Source of the DNA: Saururus chinensis
Taxonomy: Eukaryota; Streptophyta; Magnoliopsida; Piperales; Saururaceae
DNA: 64,000 bases
Assembly: GCA_035235625.1 (NCBI GenBank)
Contig: CP141142.1
Location: 37,520,995 to 37,584,994, forward strand
Reading direction: 5' to 3'
Shown here: piece by piece, positions 11,765 to 24,800 of the stretch
Layout of the letters: each line of letters starts with the position of its first letter
Numbering within the stretch: the first letter of the stretch is position 1
The notes under the pieces: model-generated
What the model was told of the DNA's origin: nothing
The model's input: the letters and a program-made list of their open reading frames with translations, nothing else
Databases searched by the model: none
Program-made: the position numbers and the translations under genes

Positions 11765-12570
11765 CTTCGAGAATTTTGCCAAAATAGTCTTATGATACAA
11801 CATATTACATAAAATGTATTCTATTCTCACTTAATACACAAAATGACCCTATGCACATATAAACTCCATACATGTGGCATAAATTATCTAAAATATCCTC
11901 TTTCCCATATTTTTCCTTATAACTTCACCAACTCACTGCTTCTCATTTCCTGTAGCACGACCTTTGACTCAGCCACTAGCTCCACCACCTCCGCCATCAA
12001 CTGTCGCCTCTGTTGCTAACTTCATCTTCTTTGCCATTGTCTCCACTTCATACAACTTCGTCTCATCTCCTCCTCCACCGTTGCATTTTCCTCCTTGTCT
12101 CTTCTGCCACCACCTCCTCCTCTTCCTTTTCTTCCCCCTCCCCCTTCTCCTCGTCCTCCTCTCCCTCTCCCCTCTCCTCCTCTTCCTCCTCATCTCCTTT
12201 TCCTCCTTGGTCGCCTCCTCTTCTTCCCTCTTGGAATCTAAGTAGACCAGTCACAAACTAGCTAGAAGATCTATTACGAATTCATTTTTTCTCTACAAGT
12301 TCAAATCTTAAAAAATAAACCCATAAATATGTTAAAATACTTAAAACTAAGAGTGAGTTTTATTTTTACTTGAGAGTTTTATCTAACACTAAGCAAAACC
12401 TCATACTGACAGTCAATGATAATCAAATTTATTGCAATAAAAGGGATATAAAACAACATTATGAATAGTAATACCTCCCTATGTATTTATAATGAACTAT
12501 TTTAGCAAACTAAATAGATAAAATAAAAATTAAATTAAATTTTAAGCACGCGATTGTCGACTGTCTCAAC
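11765..12570 (+). mobile_element. Half copy of the foldback element found in the nitrilase intron
   Basis: This stretch aligns with 25190-25880 in the same order: a CACAAAATG-type terminus, a pyrimidine-rich CCACCACCTCC tract (11960-12240), then a conserved block with AAACTAAGAGTGAGTT at about 12340. The second, inverted arm seen in the copy at 25190-26300 is absent. The copy stops shortly before LTR family A starts at 12627. Confidence 0.7.
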
Positions 12571-12626
12571 TATCGACATCCTCAACTATCGATTATATCA
12601 ATTGTCAAATGACTTGACTATTGATT

Positions 12627-15600
12627 TGTCACAACCCAGATTTTTAAAAGCCTTTTTAAATAGCATGAATGGTAAATCATGATAATTTTTTTTTCTTGAA
12701 TACAAAATAAATCATTCGATTAAATATTGAGGTCATGACAACTGTAGTACACAAATACAAATATCAAATCATATGATATTATTACACGCCTCAAAAATTC
12801 AATAAGAATAGCTCATCCATTTAAGTACAAGTTCATTATTCATCTAAAAATAAATAACTAAGTTGGCACTTACACCAAAGCTATACTTACGTACCGGAAT
12901 TGTAGAAACGAGGAACTTCATCTTGTGCTCATCAATTTTGGTCTTACTTGTTGTCGCCTGGAGAACCTGCAACCAATCAAGCCAAACAACTAAACAACAA
13001 CAACAGAACCCCTCTGCCCTCAAGAAAAGAGTTTCCAAAAGGACAAAAGGTTTTATTATTATTTTTCGGATAGGGTTAACATCGCCCGATGTTAGTTGTA
13101 TACGTACTTATCAGACAACATATCCAATGTTTCTAATAAGATCGGATCCATACATAGTTTTGCCTAAAACTACGCTATCCTAAGAAACATAACATCACAC
13201 ATGTCGTGCTTAAATATTTTCAATCAACCTACATTTTAAGTAAGTTCTTTAATCGTTTTACTTTTCTAATTAAACATGTAATATCAAATAATGTTATTAA
13301 TTATCTCACAACCCTTGTTCAATAATTAATACTATCAAATATGTATTCACTCAAAGATAACTTGACTCTCGAAGTAATCTCTAGATATAGGACTCCAACA
13401 TTGGAGTAGACTTCTTAATAGCAGTTTGACCCAAATCCTCAAGGCTCTCAATAACCTGCCACGAATCTGGAGAAGAGGATCCCACCTGTACTCATGGACA
13501 CAGAGTAGCAAGAAACACAAACCTTCCATGATGTTCATACAACTCCACTTTTCATACGCACTATATGGTTCTGTGAAGACCTACAGGAAACCTGTGGTAG
13601 AGACCTCTCTAGCCAATACCCAAACCTGCGAGAAATTCGCGATAGAGATCTCTCTGGTCAATACCCAAACCATCATGGCAGTGAAGAAAGCGTATCACAC
13701 TTTTCACCATCCCAACTCAGGGAGAAAATGTCTTCTAAGACATTACTAATGTATTCATAGAAGCCTCAGGTCTTTATGACCATTGACTCCCCGAAACATT
13801 CAAAACTTAAACCCGATTATTTTCATCCAGTCAAGTATTCGCCTAACTATTTGGGTCCTCTTCACCTTGTGAATTGACCCAATAAATAGCTTATCTACTG
13901 AGCTATGACTCAAAGAACATCCCATAACCACCTTCAATTCATTAACCAAGGTAAAATTTTATGTCAGGGCCCCGTTCACTCCATGAACAGGTCCCAAACC
14001 CTATTGAGGGTATTTTAGTCTTTATCTTGATTAAATGTTCTTCCCCCAATCTAACAGCAACCAATATTTTTTTATTAATCTTCATTAACCTAAAGTTATC
14101 ATTATAATTAACTGCATCAATAATAAAAACATGCATAAGAATAAACAACATAAATAACATGTAATCACACAAGTTCATTAATAATAATGGAGGCCCATTG
14201 CACTCATTTATAGGGCTAGGGCTCAGCAAATTCAAGCCTGAGAGTGTAAATAACTCTAACGCATCACAAAGTTATGTATATAATACCCTAGTGGATTTCT
14301 GCCTGTGTTGCAGACACGGGTAATACACTGCCTTAAACCTTGAAAATTAGGGTTCTTCCCCTTGTTTCCCATAACACTGTGACTTGTCAAGGTCTTTATG
14401 TCACATATTGGTCACACCCCTTCCTTTTTAAGCCATTTAACGTCATTCTAGGGTACCCTGACGCTTGGTAGCTAGGTTATCCATTTCGGCAAAAATGAAA
14501 CATACTTCCCTAAGGGCATTAGGGGAATTTTACCACCTGAGGTATGGTCCCCTCCCTTGGGTTATTTTGGTCATCTCACTTCCCATCTATTTATTTTAAG
14601 TCATTGCCCTCTCCCAAGGCTGCACTCTCAAATCGACTTGCGCTTTCATTCACATGAATGTGGACGGTCCATTCATAGGGGTGTTTTTTATTATTTTGTT
14701 CAAAGCCTAATTGATATCTAATGAGTCCAAAATTGGGCTCAAGGTTACTACTTGACTTCATGAACTCGGTGTAATTTTCCTGGTGTGTGATGGGGTCAGG
14801 AACCCCTTGAACTGACCCAGGTTTGCCTAATGGTTTACCCTAAACTTTAGGGACAAAATGGTCAATTATCCACACTCTGGGATTTTTCCTCACTATGTGA
14901 TTTGGTCTATAATTAGGGTACATATTAAAATCTCACTAAGAATTTTCCCATTTTTTAAGATCACTCATAGGCCATTGATCCGAAGCCCCTAAGTCGGGTA
15001 AGTGAATATTATATGATAATTTAACTATAAGGGGTAAAATAGTCATTTTACATACTTTGAGATTTTTCCCCAACCTATAATTTGCTCAGGACACCCATCT
15101 CCCTCTCAAGGTCCATTAGTAATTTTGTTAAATTTTTTGAACAAGTATAGCCTCTTGAACTGGACCCAGTTCAATCCCCACTTTTATTTATTTATTTTTT
15201 TAACCTGGGTCAGGTCGTCTTCCTAGTGAAGACACCCGCAAGGCTGTGGGTGACAGCTGAATCAAATCCAGACGCCTCCGGCCTGGCCCTCCAGCCACCA
15301 GAGGATGAAATCCGTCGGGGGAAACAATTGGATCCGGTCTCTTGGATCCGATGCCATCGACCGGTGGCACACCAGTCTGTTGTACAGAATTCTAGTTCCA
15401 TTGTATAGAGAACTTGGGCCACCGGTGAGCACACTAGCCGCCACGGCCTGGCACGAGGCTGAGTCTAGTCAGATCGCTGCCAAGCAAAGGATTCGACATA
15501 CCTAGCCTCGCCTCCTTCCTGTGGCCACCGGTCAATGCCGAGGCCAAAACAGGGGAAAATTCCTCTATGAATCTGAAATTTTGGCCACTATAGTGGCAGA

Positions 15601-15702
15601 CAGCCGCGGCTGGGCAAAAGAACCAAGTTCAATTGGGCAGCCGACATCAAACACTTCTGGGAGCCTCAGCCTTGTTGCCCAATGATGGCTGCAAGGTGTA
15701 AA
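12627..15702 (+). mobile_element. Family A LTR sequence, + copy
   Basis: It starts TGTCACAACCCAGA, a common start for plant gypsy LTRs. Blocks align in order with the inverted copy at 19168-21610: the first 600 bases; a block around 14790-14880 (GAACTGACCCAGG) matching 19800-19860; and GATCGCTGCCAAGC near 15473 matching about 19301-19314. It contains no gag or pol coding sequence. Scattered open frames within it read through LTR sequence and I do not regard them as genes. The right end is lost at element B. Confidence 0.75.
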
Positions 15703-16337
15703 TGTCACGCCCCGGCGATGCCCGACCCGAGCCGAACCCGGTCCAGGGGCCGGTCAAGCGCGCGGGGGCGACAAAGTGAAGATTGAGAAACGATTCTAGT
15801 GGAAGACTTAACCCTAACCACGGGCGATTAACAGAAATACGGAGTGCGCACAATCCTTTGAGCAAGAGTAAATAAAAGGGAAGGAAAATGTGTTGCTTAT
15901 CACAAAGTAAACAACAATCTCAAACCCACAAGCTTAGTTAAGTAAAGCCCACACCGGCTCAAAATAAGTCATAAGCATCACAACTGTAAAATATGACATA
16001 AATCCAAAACAAGAACCCTACACAAAGGTTCTAACATAAAGCATGAAACAAACGAAAGTAAGTCACACAACGATCTCCATCATCACACCCAAGCTATCTC
16101 TGACCTTTCCTCAAAGAGGCAATCCTGTCCATCTACGTGTCGCACCACGCAGCCCCAAATCAAAACACAAAAAGAGGGGTGAGTTTAACAAACTCAGCAA
16201 TAGTTTTAATATCACTAACAACATTGAAAAATACGATAGCATAGCGATATAATCATTCAAACCAACGAATTACATGGTGCATCATTTTCTGATCACATAT
16301 ACATATCACCTAACACTGCATCATAGTGCATAATCAA

Positions 16338-16730
16338 CCTGCATGGATGTATCTCTAACATACATGTTCCCACATGCATAGTATCAAATCAAACTGCATG
16401 GATGTATCTCAAACATACATATTCCCACATGCATTATTTCACAATTCAACCTGCATGGATGTATCTCTAACATACATATTCCACATGCATAATATCAAAA
16501 TCAACATGCATGGATGTATATCTAAAACATACATATTCCCACATGCATTATTTCACAATTCAACCTGCATGGATGTATCTCTAACATACATATTCCACAT
16601 GCATAATATCAAAATCAACATGTATGGATGTATCTCTAACATACATATTCCACATGCATTACATCAAATCAACATGCATGGATGTATCTCTAACATACAT
16701 ATTCCCACATGCATAATGTCATCACAATCA
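16338..16730. repeat. Tandem repeat, 54-59 bp unit, seven copies
   Basis: Seven copies of a unit carrying GCATGGATGTATCTCTAACA, then ACATGCAT. GCATGG (GTATGG once) begins at 16341, 16396, 16453, 16508, 16567, 16622 and 16676. The open frame across it is a by-product of the repeat. Confidence 0.92.
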
Positions 16731-17968
16731 ACCTCCATCAAGGAGTAATCACACATTAACATCACACAGACGGGAGCATAGACAAGGCCACGAAGGCGTG
16801 TCATGGTCCAAAATTCTACACAAGAATTCAAGAAAGATCGGGGTTGTCAATCCCTAATATTGCTCGCCCTGGACGATCCTGGCCAAGGATGTCCCATTCT
16901 CACACAGAGAATCTAGAGCAGGGGTGTTCGCCCAGGGACATCTCCTACGGAGGGAAGAGCCAGAGTTCTCACACAGAGAACCCTAGAACACGTGGTAGCG
17001 GGGTGCATACGGCATACCACACTGGATTCTCAGGGTCCAGATGACACTCATAATAACATTCTCATATATCCGCAAGACAAGTACACAACTCGTCCCCACA
17101 TCATTCCATTTAATTAGACTCAACCCGGGGAGTGCACTCGTTCCACACAGGAACTGCAAATCAAAATATGTCCTTTCGGACCAATCAACTTGCGATTAAT
17201 CCACGATCGATCAATCCGGCACACCATTCCATCACATTGCATCCAATCAGTCAAATTCGATTAATCACGATGAAGCCTCAATTAGAAATCCATTTTCATG
17301 ATGCGTGCAGCATGGTACATGCGTGGGCAAAGCATACATGAATCCTAATCATGATAAGTGCTCTCACCAGCCCCTAATGCATCATTCATAATCACAATAT
17401 TAAGCTTCAACATCATCATTTAACCCCACATGTGTGTGTGTGTATCTAGTAGAAGCATTTCACATAATGCATGCCATCATGCTTGAAATTAAACTCACTA
17501 CCACACTACACATGTGAATTTCCATCTAAACATGAATTCCAGCGGAAATCATAGGAGAAGAATCGTTGAAAACATCTCTAAATTCAAAACTCAACCACAA
17601 AGGCTAAACACATATAACATCACTCATTTCATCATTGAGTCATGGCATTCACCAACATCCACACACCACTAACCACCATCTATCATGACAACTCAGTCCA
17701 ACAATGATTGTAGTCCTACTGAAAATATATGCTTATCCAAAGGGAAACAACCGTTCATAATTTCAAGATAACGATTCCAACATCATGCCACAAAACATAA
17801 GTCATCCCACCATCTCTAAGCATATATCTCAACTCTATAAACTCAATAGCATGTATTTCCAGTAGCCTAACATAGTTTAAAACACTCCACATTCATATAA
17901 AATTGGCAAGCTAAAGTGGAATCATCAAAATAGACATCATATGCACAACACACAATTTCCTGTGTAGC

Positions 17969-18065
17969 CGATCGATCGCCCTTCAGGCCGTTCGATCGGT
18001 TACATGCAAAAATTTGAAATTTACAGTTCAGCCGATCGATCGCCCTGCAAGGCCGATCGATCGCC
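17969..18065. repeat. Cluster of CGATCGATCG palindromes in element B
   Basis: Three full copies of the motif GCCGATCGATCGCC and one diverged copy lie within about 100 bases, each a 10-bp CGATCGATCG palindrome or near it. Comparable but more diverged words occur near 6770-6960 and 12550-12610. Confidence 0.75.
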
Positions 18066-18735
18066 AACACGGCAGAACAATCATCTTCTTCCTTTCGCAA
18101 AATCAAACCGAAACACCATAGATAACACTTCAAATCCACATTTAACACCCTAATCATCATCAAAAGTCCTCCTTGACTTCCAGAATATTAAACCAAACCA
18201 TAATAATGCAAAACCCTAAGAAATCAGGATTAAATAATTCCATTTTCTAATCTTACCATTAACACACTAAATCAAGCAAACCATTTCGAAATAAGCCAAA
18301 AATGGAGAGTTTTACCATGGACAAACAGAGATTTTGAAGACCCATTACCTCAGCACTTGATTAAGCTCGGATTGAAGAGTCACCCTTCTTGAAATCCTTG
18401 AAAACACAATGAGTTTGAATTAAACTCTAATAGAAATCGATTTACCCAAGAAATCCCTAATTAAACCTTAGATCTAGGGCTTGTTGGTAGTAAAAATCGA
18501 ATTTTGAATGTTAGGGTTTGTAGTAAAACACAAATCAGTAGCTTTTGATGGTCAAAAACGAATTGAATCAAGGGGAAAATGGTAAATTTGGAAGAAATAA
18601 AGAGAAAAGCCAAAGATTAGTGCTTAATTAGAGTAAGCTTACCTTAATCGGCTTCTAATTTGGGCCTAAGTGGGGATTAGGCCAGCTCTCCTTCCTTAGC
18701 CTATTCCCAAAAATGGAAATGGCTCTGGTTTGCCC

Positions 18736-18742
18736 TTTTATA
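18736..18742 (-). promoter_or_regulatory. TATA box of element B
   Basis: TATAAAAGGGC on the - strand, about 425 bases inside the TGTAAGG end. It is placed as the U3 promoter of an LTR would be. Confidence 0.5.
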
Positions 18743-19167
18743 GTAAGGGTTGGGGTATGCATAGGTAAGTTTTGGGGTGTAAATATGAAAAGTAGGCTAA
18801 AAGTGAGTATTTTGCAAATTTAAGCACAATTTAAGCCTAATAAAATTCTGAAAATTTTTGTGCGACCTTAAGTATATGTCTAGGTTCATTTGACAAAAAA
18901 ATAAAATTTTTGACGGTGGGGCCCACAGGGGTCCCGCCAAAACCCTAATTTTTGGGAAAATAGTGAAAATTCCGAAAAATCTCAAAAATTCACATTTGGT
19001 TTAAAATCACTTAAAACCACTAATGTTGAAGTTAATTTTGGTTAAAACCATTACAAACACTATTTATCTACGAAATCACCGAATAAGATCAAAAAACGCG
19101 TAAATCTCACGGTAATCTATAATTAAAGAAAACCAAAACCGGTTTAAAGATAAGGGTCCTTACAGGT

Positions 19168-21610
19168 CAAGCCTGGCCCATCGGCTGGCCGTCGCGGCTG
19201 CTGTCGCGACGCCACTGCCAGAGTTAAAAAAAATTGGGTCGGCCGATTGGCCCACTGTCGGCCACCGGTAGGCCGCGGGCCCCGGCTCAACGGAATCATC
19301 GCTTGGCAGCGATCCTGCGGAGCCCAGCCCGCCACCCCGCCGTGGCAGCTAGGGGCGGCGCCGCCAGAGGCAAATATGCCTCTGGCCGGACGCGGGGAAG
19401 CGCGGGTCGTCGACCCAAATCGACCCAGTCTAGGTCGGTTTAGAAAAAAAAAAGGAAAAGAAGAAGGGGGATAGAACCGGGTCCGGTTCAGAGGGCTTCA
19501 AATGTCAAAAAAATCGTATAAAATTATTATTATACCTGGAGAGGTTTGGGACTATGTTGACCGAGTTTCAGCTAGGGGATAAATCCTAGAGATTGTGAAA
19601 TGACCTTTTTACCCTTGATAGTTGAATCATCGTGTGAGAACCATTTGCCCGACTTCGGGGCCCTGGTTCAGGGGCCTAGGAGTTTATTAAAAAAATTGGG
19701 AAAATTCTTAATGAGATTTTAATAGGTAAAATATTTATAGGCCAAATATCTTGGTGAAGAAAAATACCAATGAGTGGTTAATTGACTATTTTACCCTTGG
19801 GGTTTATAGTAAACCATTAAGACAACCTGGGTCGGTTCAAGGAGTTCACGACCCCGTCACATGCCAGGAAAATTACACAAAGTCCATGAAGGCCAGTAGT
19901 ACCCTTGAGTTTAATTTTGGACCTATTTGATGTCATTAAGGCCTTAAACCAAATGATAGAAATACCCTTATGCAAATCGGCCCGTATTTGCGTGGATGCT
20001 ATTAACGGGCCAATGTAATACTGAAACATTTTGAGAGGTTAAAGACTTACCCAAGTGCAGAGAGGACTGTATCCAATGTTGGGTAATTACTCTAATGCCC
20101 TTAGGTGCATTTCGACTAGTTTAATAAAGATTTATTAAGATAACCCAAGGAGGGTTAGGGCACGAGAGCTCGAATGATTCTTATATCATTAATGAATTCT
20201 ATTATTGATATTATGATATGCTTAGACCTGTGTAGTTCTTATGGTTTATGTTGTTCTTTGTTTCGATTTATGATATTGATGTTGTGATAGTAATTTATCC
20301 CTATATTTAAATTATTGAAAGAATAATTATTTGGGGTTTGATAACTTTGGATTGGGCAAGAACACCTAATCAAGATAAAGACTAAAATACCTTAGAGGGG
20401 TCTGAGACTAGTTCATACAGTGAACAAAGCCTTTGACCTGACAATTTGCCTTGGTTGATGAACCGATGACATGTCTCGAGTTGTAAACCTTAGTCTAGAA
20501 GGGACTATTATGGTTTGGGATAGTCATTCGGAATCCTGGCTTATAGATGAGCAAGATAGGGTTCAGAATGGTTTCCTAAGTTTTAGCTCTATTGATGAGC
20601 TACTGATTTGACCGTGTAGTTGCACCTCCCCATTAGAGGGAGTTCTTTGTGAGCCGGGCTCACCGCAAATCTATTGAGGATCTTTTAGTGTACACGCAAT
20701 TAGGGTCGCTGACATCCTGCTTGGTTGGCGTCTCTGACCACTTTTGTTCAGGTGCAGTTGTGGGCCATGCCCTTCCACTCCGGTCAGGTTCTTATGGGCT
20801 AGGTTGGGAGATGGCACATCCTGGTGGATTCTAGGTTGTTTCTTATCATTTGTCACTTAGGTTGACATCTGATGTGTCTGTCTGTCTTTGGGATTAGACG
20901 GGAATATTAATTATCGAACAACGGTTCGAGAAATAATTAATAACATTGATTGATATTGCTTGTTTAATTAGAACAAGTGAAACGATTAAAGGACTTGCAT
21001 AAAATGTAGGTTGCTTGAAAATACTTAAGCATTGCATGGGTGATGCTATGCTTCTTAGTATAGTGTAGTTTTTAGGCAGAACTACGTCTGGATCCGATCT
21101 TGTTGGAAACATTGGAGATGTTGTCTGATGAGTACATAGACAACTAACATCGGGTGATATTGGCCTGATCCGAAAAAAAATACTAATAAAACCTTTTGTC
21201 CATTGGAAGCTCTTCTCCTGAAGGTGGAGATGCTCCATTGTGGTTGTAGTTATTATTTGGTTTGCTTTATTGTAGATTCTCCAGGCGATGACAAGTGAGA
21301 CCAAGGCAGGCGAGCTCAAGAGGTTTCCGTATTTTTGAAACTCCGATACATAAGTGTACCTTAAGCGTGAGAGTCAACTTGTTATTTATTTTTAGACGGG
21401 TGACAGACTTGTACTTAGATGGATGAGCTGGTCTTTATGAATTTTCAGACGTTAAATAATATCATGTGATTTGATATTCGTATTTGTGAACCCCAATTAT
21501 CATGACCTGGATATTTAATTGAAGGGTTTGTTTTGTATTTAAAGAAAAAAAATTTCCCTACCTATCGTTCGTGCTATTTAAAAAGGGTTTTAAAAATCCG
21601 AGTCATGACA
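19168..21610 (-). mobile_element. Family A LTR sequence, - copy
   Basis: The reverse complement starts TGTCATGACTCGGA at 21610 and follows the + copy at 12627 closely through its first 650 bases. Later shared blocks are listed under the + copy. It is shorter than the + copy, so indels separate them. Its left end meets element B. Its outer end lies only about 280 bases upstream of the nitrilase start codon. No coding domains are seen. Confidence 0.75.
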
Positions 21611-21743
21611 CTTCACTTGTGGTAGCGTTTTTCACACTCATTATTGACAATATGACTAATATAAACCGTGCACGAGAGTTCTTAATATTTAAGATTTATA
21701 GCACACATGGTACGAAGTTTGTATATGCACCATCTATCTTATT

Positions 21744-21751
21744 TATAAATA
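21744..21751 (+). promoter_or_regulatory. Nitrilase TATA box
   Basis: TATAAATA lies about 145 bases before the nitrilase ATG. This is a reasonable distance for a plant promoter plus 5' leader, and no upstream ATG codes a protein in between. Confidence 0.6.
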
Positions 21752-21892
21752 AAGGGCTCTTATAACACTTCCTTCTCTTATATCACCCCATCGTTAGCCA
21801 CACAGCCTCAATCAGAAAAACTGGTCAAGCTAAACAATTTCTTTTAGTTCATTCAATCATCAAGCTTGCGTTGCCTGTGAGAAATAGATCAG

Positions 21893-24800
21893 ATGACTGC
21901 AACTGAAGCCAAAATGGAACCCAATGGCAAGGCTAACTCTGCCCCCTCCACCGTCCGTGCCACCGTCGTCCAAGCCTCCACTGTGTTTTTTGATACCCCA
22001 GCAACTCTCAGTAATTCCTTCTTCTCAGTTTTTTTTCTTGTTTTTTTCAGTTTTTCCTGTTGACTCAGCCTGTTTTCTAATCTTTCTGCTTCTAGTTAGA
22101 CGATTGCAGGAATCATGATCTGGGTTCATGGCCTAGTGACTAAAAAGTCAAGAAATTAAAATGCATCTAGCAGGAGGTTTTAAGTGTCTGTATTTATTAT
22201 CTTTGGAGCAGGTAAGGCAGAGAAGCTGCTTGCGGAGGCTGCTGCACTTGGGTCCCAGATAGTAGTGTTCCCTGAGGCATTCATTGGTGGGTATCCCCGC
22301 GGCTCAGCTTTTGCTACAACCATAAATCATCCAGTCACTAATGGAATAGAAATTTTCTCCAAGTACCGTGCAGCAGCCATTGATGTCCCTGGTGAGAACC
22401 AATTGATCTTCATATACATGAAGTTCTGCATAAAAAAAATTGCTGCAACTTCAATGGTCTCCTTCCTTTTCCTACTATGCAGGTCCTGAAGTCGAAAGAT
22501 TAGCTACACTGGCTGGGAAGTACAGAGTTTTCTTGGTGATGGGAGTGGTTGAGAGGGAGGGGTACACTCTCTACTGCGCTGTTGTCTTCTTCAGCCCCGA
22601 GGGCCAGTACCTGGGCAAACACAGGAAATTCATTCCTACTGGGTTGGAACGCTTGGTGTGGGGATTTGGAGATGGATCCACCACCCCTGTGTTTGACACC
22701 CCACTTGGAAAGATCGGTGCTGTTATTTGTTGGGAAAATAAAATGCCTCTTCTCAGAACTGCCATGTATGCAAAAGGTGAAAAAGATTTCCCTATCTTTC
22801 TTTACTTTTTCATCTTAATTAGTTGGTTAATTGTAAGGGATATTATTAAATAAAATTATATTTTCTCAGTCTTAAATTAATAACTCTATTTGGTAAAAAT
22901 ATTTGTTCCATATTAATATTAATAGCTCTAATTTGTATCATTTAAGTGGTTGAGTACTTAAAAAAAATATCATATACTTATTCGTCATTCTCTTAGTTCT
23001 AGTTTTCACCATTTAATAAAAACAACAATTTTTCAAATAAACTATTAATATAGGACTAAGGGAATATAAAATATTATTTTTTATTTCCAGTATACTAACG
23101 GTTTTTTTCTTTCGAGCCTGCCCCCAAATTAGTTTTTTTCTTTTCAATGTGCCTCGTGCTCATATTTTTTTGTGTAGCCTATATTAGAAATTGATTCACG
23201 TTAATATGTGCCCAGCACATGTGCAAGCCCAGAAAACTTAAGGGGCATGGAGATTTTAATCCACTGGCTTGCTATACGTGAGAGTGCTTATATTTCGATA
23301 TACAGCTTGACACATATTAACTTTTTCCTTAGAACTTTGTATCTATTAAACCTTAAGATATAACAAAGTCAAATATTACCCTTTATTTTAGTTAAAATAA
23401 AAATACTCTCTATATTCCCTCAGTCCATAAATAAGTGTCTCGTTCAAAAAAATAAATTGTCCTCAAATAAGTATCTCATTTTCTTAACATCAACCACATT
23501 TTCTTATCTTACAAATTTCAAGTATATTTTCCTTAAAATACCCTCTATTAGCTTTGAGCCCCATTTATACGAGTTGTTGCATCACATATGATCGGATTTC
23601 AATTCGATAGTCCACATAACTTAGGGGTCAGCTTGATTTTTGCCCTTTTACACGGTTAGATCTCAATTCAACCGCTCAATGGTACATGGGCTCACAGAGG
23701 CATTCATGAGCTCACACTGGCACTCATGAGCCTGGGCTCACATAAAATTTTCTATTAACTTTTTTTGTGTATCAATATAGAAAAGGCATTGTGAAAACAA
23801 TGTATTGGCTTTTAAGTGATATAAAGTGGCTTAAATATTTAACTTTTTCAAAATCAAACACTTATTTTAAAATAGGACTACTAGTTAATCTACAAAATTG
23901 CCCTTCAATCTCTTTCTTCCCTCTCTAGTCAATCATTTAGCCAACAACACCTATTACTTCAATTGCTGGTATGCACTGTATGCTTGGTCTCTTAGACATT
24001 GCCGCTTAGAGAGGGTTATGCGTGAATAATGCTAGGACATTGCCATGGAGAGGGAGAAGATGGAAAAAGCTTTTGGTCATTTTTGTCTTCTTAATAAAAT
24101 ATGAATAAATTTAAGCCACTACAAATTAAGTATATTTATATATAAATTTTCAATACAAGTGTGCATCGAAACGAAATAAATTAACCCAGATATACTAGAA
24201 ATAAAAGTGAAAAGTGGATTGTTTGGATATTTTCCCTTTTATTTAACACAAGTACACAAAAAGTAAGAAAAAAAAATAAAATATGGTTGTCAATTTAGGG
24301 AAATAACCATTAGTTCTCTGTGCAATCATGTGAGATTATTTGTGCAAAAATAAAAATCATGAAGTACTATTTTTGCTTTAAATAATTTTGCTTCCTCTGT
24401 AAATGTACATGTAAAGCTCAGTGTGATTGCTTCTTTGACATCTATTTGCTTTGTCAGGTATTGAAATATATTGTGCTCCCACAGCTGATGACACTAAGCT
24501 ATGGCTCCCAATTGTGACTCACATAGCTAACGAGGGGGGATGCTTTGTTCTCTCGGCAAACCAGTTCTGTCTCAGGAAGGACTTCCCACCTGCGCCAGAG
24601 TACTACTTTGGAAGTGTGGATGATGACTACTCGCCTGATACAATTGTATGCACAGGAGGCAGTGTGATCATTTCCCCATTAGGAGATGTTTTAGCCGGAC
24701 CAAATTTTGACGGAGAAGGCCTCCTCACTGCTGACCTAGGTAATCCTCTTTTCTCCTTCGTGAAGATGTAACTCGTAGGATTTTGTTACTTTGTCACGAA

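Larger units (their letters stand above)
15703..19164 (-). mobile_element. Element B: long LTR or solo LTR, - orientation
   Basis: A 3.46-kb unit bounded by TGTCACGCCCCGG on the left and CCTTACA on the right. Read on the - strand it starts TGTAAGGACCCTTATC and ends with CGTGACA, giving TG...CA ends. A TATA box on the - strand lies about 425 bases from that start, which supports this orientation. It contains a 55-bp tandem array and a cluster of CGATCGATCG words. I see no gag-pol. Flanking bases do not give a clean 5-bp target duplication, so either the boundaries are off or a rearrangement followed insertion. Confidence 0.6.

Noticed and set aside
11964-12261. Pro/Ser/Leu-rich and Glu/Arg-rich open frames
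   Set aside because: They read through a pyrimidine tract that is shared with a non-coding foldback element at 25190-26300.
15210-15505. Several overlapping frames in a GC-rich stretch
   Set aside because: The stretch aligns with the inverted family A copy, in which the same frames are not preserved.
12627-21610. One giant TIR transposon bounded by TGTCA(C/T) ends
   Set aside because: The bases just outside 12627 and 21610 show no target duplication, and the central 3.46 kb looks like a separate element with its own promoter.
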